Shown here in pieces: positions 5,172 to 7,974 of a stretch of 7,974 nucleotides of DNA. Made by a program: the position numbers and the translations under genes. Numbering within the stretch: the stretch's first letter is position 1; the number at the start of each line of letters is the position of its first letter. A model generated the notes under the pieces. The model was not told where the DNA came from. It worked only from the letters and a program-made list of their open reading frames with translations, and made no database searches. The DNA is from Candidatus Heimdallarchaeota archaeon (lineage in GTDB: Archaea; Asgardarchaeota; Heimdallarchaeia; Heimdallarchaeales; Heimdallarchaeaceae), in the NCBI GenBank assembly GCA_016839875.1, contig JAEOTK010000243.1, positions 1 to 7,974 of the forward strand, read 5' to 3'.

Positions 5172-6248
5172 TTATCTCTTTCTAAATTTCTTTACAAGAA
5201 AATAAATCCCAGCAATTATCCCACCAGAAACAATGATAATTCCTACAATAGGAAATATTCTGTGAAGAATGATTGTGTTTCTTTTGAACTTGTTGTAAAA
5301 ATCTAATCCGTTCTCAACTGTTTCTTCGGAGAAATAATCAGCCATTGGTACAGCTTTGAAGTCTGTACCTATTAGTTCCTCTGTAACATTGATTGCAGTT
5401 GTTGCATCAAATTGAGCCATATATGTTAGATATAGCATTTGATTTACAGGATCAAAGACATTGGAATAACCCGTATAAGATCCTATTTTGACATGGACTG
5501 CATCTAGAACTTCATTAAATTTGTCTACTGTAAGTTCTTCTTCGTTTGTTATCTCACTTAGTATCTCAGTTGAAGCTGTAAAACGTTTGCAGGGGTATGC
5601 TCCACTTTTATTATTCGCTCTGTTGAAATTTGTTTGTGTAAGGAAACCATCTACTCCTACTTCTTTTCTTGTGAAAACTAGCTCTCCATCTGTTCCGGGA
5701 CTAATAATAACAACATCTCCGAAAGAATCTACGAAAAGCCATTGAAACCACCAATATCCTGACCAGTCAGCACTCTTAAAGAAATCAATAACTTCGCTTA
5801 CATTAGCATTTAGTCTTAATACATCTTTTAAAACCCAATTTCCAGCAACAGTGTAGGTTGGATTAGGTGGAGTATTCACAGGAGTATCGGGAATGCCTGT
5901 GAGATCGTAACATAAACCTTGATCATTCATACCTCCTTGAATGCTAACAGATACTTCTTCCCAATACCAACCAACGAAAGCACAGCCATATTCATCTCCA
6001 TCTGCTCCATAATAAAAAACTTGACTAGTAGTAGGATATTTACCAAGTGGATGATCTAATCCACCATCTTCACTGTTACCAAATAGAACAGTATCACCAA
6101 AAGAAGCAGCAAAATTGGTACAAGATTGGACACTTTCAAACTGATTATAACTTTGAGTTGAAGCTTGAATATTTGAAATAAATAAACATGAGAACAGGAT
6201 AAATACTAGACAGAGTAATCCTGATATTTTGAGACTTGATTCTTGCAT
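5172..6248 (-). CDS. Secreted, membrane-anchored Ntn-type amide hydrolase (choloylglycine hydrolase-like)
   Basis: A 358-residue protein. A signal peptide spans residues 1-29 (hydrophobic core ISGLLCLVFILFSCLFIS). The mature part contains SCTNFAASFGDTVLFGNSED at 42-61: Cys43 followed by a beta-hairpin and a G-N-x-x-D turn, the N-terminal layout of linear-amide C-N hydrolases such as choloylglycine hydrolase, penicillin V acylase and acid ceramidase. TQTNFN at 204-209 and YPCKRF at 218-223 fit the Asn and Arg that line the pocket in these families. The classical turn is GRNxD; here the Arg is absent (GNSED), which fits only distant subgroups. Cys43 must be freed by cleavage to act as N-terminal nucleophile, and it lies some 14 residues beyond a likely signal cleavage, so self-processing is needed. 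A C-terminal helix (332-352) and the tail KKFRKR anchor it with the enzyme outside. The start ATG has AGGTGA four bases upstream. Subfamily and substrate remain open. Confidence 0.78.
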   Translation of the reverse strand: MQESSLKISGLLCLVFILFSCLFISNIQASTQSYNQFESVQSCTNFAASFGDTVLFGNSEDGGLDHPLGKYPTTSQVFYYGADGDEYGCAFVGWYWEEVSVSIQGGMNDQGLCYDLTGIPDTPVNTPPNPTYTVAGNWVLKDVLRLNANVSEVIDFFKSADWSGYWWFQWLFVDSFGDVVIISPGTDGELVFTRKEVGVDGFLTQTNFNRANNKSGAYPCKRFTASTEILSEITNEEELTVDKFNEVLDAVHVKIGSYTGYSNVFDPVNQMLYLTYMAQFDATTAINVTEELIGTDFKAVPMADYFSEETVENGLDFYNKFKRNTIILHRIFPIVGIIIVSGGIIAGIYFLVKKFRKR

Positions 6249-6252
6249 AATT

Positions 6253-6258
6253 TCACCT
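6253..6258 (-). promoter_or_regulatory. Ribosome-binding site of the amide hydrolase gene
   Basis: The minus strand reads AGGTGA with a four-base spacer to ATG 6248. It is the best match to the 3' end of archaeal 16S rRNA in the window and fixes this start. Confidence 0.6.
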
Positions 6259-6287
6259 TTGAAACCTGCAGTTTTCTAGTCTGGGCT

Positions 6288-6299
6288 ACTTATAAAGCT
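6288..6299 (-). promoter_or_regulatory. Putative TATA box of the amide hydrolase gene
   Basis: The minus strand reads AGCTTTATAAGT, about 40-51 bases before the ATG. Transcription starting about 25 bases downstream gives a leader near 20 bases that just includes the ribosome-binding site. It suggests that the hydrolase and the MFS gene behind it form a unit separate from the propeller gene. Confidence 0.55.
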
Positions 6300-6335
6300 A
6301 TACAAACAAAATCTGATTAATTCAATACATTTTGA

Positions 6336-7952
6336 TTATCTTGATCCTTTACCCTTTCTTTTTTTCAAACCCAATATTACCACAACAAATATAGTAGCAA
6401 AAGGTAAGTAACTAACCCTCGATGGATGGTTATCTGGATTCAAGGGATCTGTTCCTTCATCTATTTCTTCTTTATCAGAAAAACCATCTCCATCAGAATC
6501 CGCCAATTGAGGATTGGTTTTATATTGATACTCTTCAAGATTACTTAACCCATCTCCATCAGGATCTTCACTTGAATCATCTCTTGTAGTATCCAATCCT
6601 CTAAGTTCCTCCCATTCATCTGGCATTCTATCTCTATCTGAATCAATAATTCGATTCTTGTAAAGAATATCAGCATCATCTCCAGACTCATCATAGTTAG
6701 ACCAGTCTGACCAAGTGAGATGGAGATTATCGTGAGATCCAATTGCTAATGCAGGATTGAAACTGAAGAAAGTTTCTGTTGTCAAATCTAATGACCTTCC
6801 CCAAGTAAGAGAATAAGCATCCATTTGATTATAATAAACATCATCATACCCAGTGAAACCATATTCATGCCAGATTACATGAAGATTATTAGAAGAATCT
6901 GCAACAATGAGGGGACGATTAGAATATCGAGCATGCCCTATATTCACAATTTCTGTAGTACTCCAAATATGAGTAGAAGAATTCAGACGCTTATAAGTAA
7001 TGCTCCAATATGGGGATTTAGCAGCAGGGAATTCTGTTGAATCTTGCCACACCACATGAACGTTTCCTAAATCATCTGTTGCCAAAGAAGGACTCCAACT
7101 ACTTTCAGTGCTTTCAGTAGAGACAATTTCAGTATCACTCCACATAAGAGTAGAAGAATCACGGAATTTGTAAAAAATATCTGAATCCTCACCACATCCT
7201 AGAATATTTGATTTATCTGACCAAACAACATGAAGATTATCAAAAGCATCAATAGTTAAAGAAGGGACAGAATTTTCTGAAGAACTTTCAGTGCTAATGA
7301 TTTGAGTACTACTCCAAGATGAAACTGATGAATCCCAATATTTGTATGCTATAACATATTTTAGAAAATAGTCTCTCCATACTATATGAACATTATCAGA
7401 AGAATCAGTTGCTATTGTGGCAAGATCAGAATATGAACTTTGAGAAGTATCTGAAATAATCTGTGTGCTTGTCCAAGAGGAAGCTGAATTGTTCCATTTT
7501 TTATAGAATATATCTTGATCTGTCCCTGCACCGTTGTAATCTGTTGAGTCAGTCCATACGACATGTACATTATTGTGTGAATCAGTGGTTATAGCAGGAA
7601 ACCAGCTATATTCACTGCTTTCAGTAGATACAACCATTGCTGTTTCCCATGATTTATTATCTAGATTCCATTTTTTATAGAGAATATCATAATCAGTATC
7701 AGCTCCAAGATAATTTGTTTTGTCACGCCAAACGAGATGAACATTACCAAAACAATCTACCGATATTGATGGATCCGCTGCTTCATCGTTACTTTCAATA
7801 GAAGCAAGCTCAGTAGTACTCCATTTTAAAGATAAGGAAGAAAAAATCGAGTGTGAAAACTGAAGACTCTTACCTTCGTATTGATTCGAGATCGATAACA
7901 AAACTAGAATTACCAAACATGTTAATAGAACTCTTTTTCCTCTTACCATCAT
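6336..7952 (-). CDS. Surface-anchored seven-bladed beta-propeller with TSP3-like calcium repeats
   Basis: The frame is open to the window edge, and the farthest start inside it is a TTG at 7961 (541 codons; numbering below). ATG 7952 or 7949 is preferred because the signal peptide then begins MMVRGKRVLLTCLVILVL. Seven blades of 52-59 residues follow. Each has N-[VL]-H-x-x-W (His 75, 133, 192, 244, 302, 361, 414), a strand like DIFYK (near 92, 150, 203, 261, 320, 374, 431) and W-x-x-T-x-I-I-S-like strands (Trp 47, 105, 163, 216, 274, 333, 387). The hairpin between the last two is a worn Asp-box ([ND]-x-S...W), so the relatives are sialidase-type propellers, but no sialidase catalytic set is recognisable. 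After the propeller come acidic loops at 440-450, 466-477 and 488-499 (DPDGDGLSNLEE, DSDGDGFSDKEE), which bind Ca2+ in TSP3-like repeats. A membrane helix (about 517-532) and KKRKGKGSR end it. It is probably a surface recognition or adhesion protein; the ligand is unknown. Confidence 0.88.
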   Translation of the reverse strand: MMVRGKRVLLTCLVILVLLSISNQYEGKSLQFSHSIFSSLSLKWSTTELASIESNDEAADPSISVDCFGNVHLVWRDKTNYLGADTDYDILYKKWNLDNKSWETAMVVSTESSEYSWFPAITTDSHNNVHVVWTDSTDYNGAGTDQDIFYKKWNNSASSWTSTQIISDTSQSSYSDLATIATDSSDNVHIVWRDYFLKYVIAYKYWDSSVSSWSSTQIISTESSSENSVPSLTIDAFDNLHVVWSDKSNILGCGEDSDIFYKFRDSSTLMWSDTEIVSTESTESSWSPSLATDDLGNVHVVWQDSTEFPAAKSPYWSITYKRLNSSTHIWSTTEIVNIGHARYSNRPLIVADSSNNLHVIWHEYGFTGYDDVYYNQMDAYSLTWGRSLDLTTETFFSFNPALAIGSHDNLHLTWSDWSNYDESGDDADILYKNRIIDSDRDRMPDEWEELRGLDTTRDDSSEDPDGDGLSNLEEYQYKTNPQLADSDGDGFSDKEEIDEGTDPLNPDNHPSRVSYLPFATIFVVVILGLKKRKGKGSR

Positions 7953-7974
7953 TTGATGCAAACCAAAGAAAACA

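Noticed and set aside
5162..5187. Nine-base inverted repeat (ATTTAGAAA / TTTCTAAAT) across the hydrolase stop codon as a terminator
   Set aside because: The stem is almost purely A/T and is not followed by a T-run on the minus strand; the expected chance rate in such DNA is high.
6545..7040. Short frames on both strands inside the propeller gene
   Set aside because: They are by-products of the repeated Asp/Ser-rich codons of the propeller gene and lack starts with ribosome-binding sites.
1..7974. tRNA, rRNA, CRISPR array, toxin-antitoxin pair or phage-defence operon
   Set aside because: No cloverleaf, conserved rRNA stretch, regularly spaced short repeats, or recognisable defence domains were seen in any frame.

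Overview
The window is A+T-rich (about two thirds by eye) and reads as archaeal. Likely TATA elements of the archaeal type sit 20-50 bases ahead of several starts, Shine-Dalgarno matches are of the GGTGA kind, Arg is mostly AGA and Ile often ATA, and surface proteins end in a membrane helix plus a Lys/Arg tail. The lysine-rich style and the mix of families would fit an Asgard-type or other deep-branching mesophilic archaeon, but no gene here fixes the lineage. No RNA gene, CRISPR array, insertion sequence or phage gene was seen.

Left part (1-1146). The window opens in the last 53 codons of an ABC exporter ATPase (+). A DJ-1/PfpI-like gene (-) converges on it with a 7-base gap; the usual nucleophile Cys of this family is Gly here. 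Behind the DJ-1 promoter lies a 69-base second copy of the ABC gene's 3' end, stop codon included, without the rest of the gene. It is the relic of a tandem paralogue. Next comes an overlooked 48-residue ORF (+) with a GTG start and a strong ribosome-binding site, encoding a basic amphipathic helix and an acidic tail.

Middle (1176-3428). Two minus-strand genes, each with its own leader: a CPBP/ABI (CaaX-protease-like) membrane protease with all expected motifs, and a minimal DEAD-box RNA helicase. Upstream of the helicase a 209-base gap contains a perfect 13-base inverted repeat.

Right part (3638-7961). Three minus-strand genes lie in a row: a secreted, membrane-anchored seven-bladed beta-propeller with calcium-binding repeats; a secreted, membrane-anchored Ntn-type amide hydrolase with its own TATA box and good ribosome-binding site; and, 61 bases on, a 14-helix DHA2-type MFS exporter. 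The first two share one topology (signal peptide, outside domain, one C-terminal helix, basic tail), so the block looks like a cell-surface module. The hydrolase and exporter may be co-transcribed. This functional link is inferred from layout only.

I found no clear new multi-gene system. The best leads are the ABC tail relic, the DJ-1 homologue without its nucleophile, the small amphipathic protein, and the velcro-closed propeller.
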